A stretch of 6,494 nt of DNA from Limisphaerales bacterium (GTDB lineage Bacteria > Verrucomicrobiota > Verrucomicrobiia > Limisphaerales > UBA8199): NCBI GenBank assembly GCA_025356925.1, contig JANXQE010000348.1:1-6494 (forward strand), written 5' to 3'. Every line of letters begins with the position of its first letter. Position 1 is the stretch's first letter. Both the position numbers and the translations under genes were made by a program. Shown piece by piece: positions 6,169-6,494 of this stretch. Under the pieces are notes generated by a model. The model saw only the letters and a list, made by a program, of their open reading frames with translations, searched no databases and was not told the DNA's origin.

Positions 6169-6214
6169 CTGTCAACTGGTCGATCGAATATCCAAACGGC
6201 ACCCGACCTGCTCC

Positions 6215-6494
6215 ATGCGAATGAAACGAACTCTGCCGCCCGGCACCAGGTTGAAAACCAGTGCCGGTTCGGAGCGCTCCGCCCGGTGTCGCCGAAGAAC
6301 GAGTCCAATCAGGCTGGCCGCCCTCGCAATCTACCTTTTGTGTTCGGTGGAGTCGCTCTACGCCGCGTCGCGTTCGGATCCGGACTACCTGATCGATTCC
6401 TGGGAGACCCAGCAGGGGATGCCGGACAACTCGGCGACTGCGATCCTGCAAGCCCCGGACGGCTATCTGTGGATCGGGACGTTCAACGGGTTAG
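6215..6494 (+). CDS. N-terminus of a two-component-regulator-propeller sensor protein (partial)
   Basis: The frame opens at ATG 6215 (or 6221) and runs off the window after 93 codons. A long Arg-rich N-region (1-33) precedes a hydrophobic signal segment (RLAALAIYLLCSVESLYAA, 33-51), with cleavage likely after Ala50 or Ala51. Then comes YLIDSWETQQGMPDN (58-72) and DGYLWIGTFNGL (82-93), the hallmark first Reg_prop blade (W-GLP-N, GYLWIGT-GL). Proteins that begin this way have a large periplasmic beta-propeller sensor, usually a Y_Y_Y domain, one transmembrane helix and an output that is often a histidine kinase, sometimes a hybrid kinase, GGDEF or LuxR-type domain. The output lies outside the window. 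No clear ribosome-binding site is seen at either ATG. It is divergent from the receiver-only regulator gene. Confidence 0.88.
   Translation, partial: MRMKRTLPPGTRLKTSAGSERSARCRRRTSPIRLAALAIYLLCSVESLYAASRSDPDYLIDSWETQQGMPDNSATAILQAPDGYLWIGTFNGL

Larger units (their letters stand above)
5891..6214. other. Divergent intergenic region, probably carrying both promoters
   Basis: This 324-bp stretch separates the response-regulator gene (minus) from the sensor gene (plus). The frames open across it look like shadows without family character. Visible signals are a perfect TTGACA at 6091-6096 on plus, the same hexamer on the minus strand at 6170-6175, an AT-richer patch around 6100-6170, a tandem CAGCATAA pair at 6150-6168, and the palindrome TCGATCGA at 6180-6187. 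Neither TTGACA has a good -10 box 16-18 bp downstream, so exact promoters are not assigned. No tRNA, terminator hairpin or riboswitch pattern was seen. Confidence 0.6.

Noticed and set aside
6050..6451. 133-codon minus-strand open frame at the right end
   Set aside because: It crosses the intergenic region and lies antisense to the clear Reg_prop coding sequence, with no recognisable domain.
1..6494. Mobile elements, CRISPR arrays, tRNA or rRNA genes
   Set aside because: No transposase-like protein, terminal inverted repeats, regularly spaced repeats, or tRNA/rRNA signature was seen on either strand.

Overview
The window looks like a chromosomal piece of a Gram-negative bacterium, most probably from the Verrucomicrobia (Pedosphaera/Limisphaerales-like). 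This rests on GC-rich coding sequence, a BamD-like protein beginning mature sequence with a GEGW(T/S)YE-type segment, a small CPxC/CPxC zinc-ribbon protein, and a secreted Lys/Pro-rich DUF5666-like protein, all familiar from that phylum. The lineage is an inference from protein style; no rRNA or marker search was possible.

Layout. Almost everything lies on the minus strand and reads right to left from 5890 to 82: a receiver-only response regulator (5486-5890), the release-factor glutamine methyltransferase PrmC (4492-5412, GTG start proposed), MurA (3203-4465), a small membrane-anchored protein (2802-3206, start overlaps the murA stop in ATGA), a zinc-ribbon protein with an unrecognised C-terminal domain (2203-2730), a BamD-like TPR protein (1172-2158), an LptE-like lipoprotein (576-1133) and a secreted small protein (82-528). 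Gaps are between -4 and 73 bp, so this may be one operon or two or three overlapping transcription units. At the left edge the tail of a plus-strand gene (3-89) converges on the last gene with an 8-bp overlap. At the right edge, a plus-strand gene starting at 6215 diverges from the operon across a 324-bp intergenic region. It encodes the N-terminus of a two-component-regulator-propeller (Reg_prop) sensor and is cut by the window end.

How the genes fit together. MurA commits UDP-GlcNAc to peptidoglycan; BamD belongs to the beta-barrel assembly machine and LptE to the LPS transport complex, so the core of the run builds the cell envelope. PrmC is a translation housekeeping enzyme. The two unknowns (134 aa and 175 aa) sit between murA and bamD and are the best candidates for uncharacterised envelope factors. 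The receiver-only regulator and the divergent sensor frame the promoter region, but a regulatory link between them is speculation.

Nothing mobile was seen: no IS, CRISPR, tRNA, rRNA or phage features. The window is mostly an ordinary housekeeping region, and the findings below are modest in scale.
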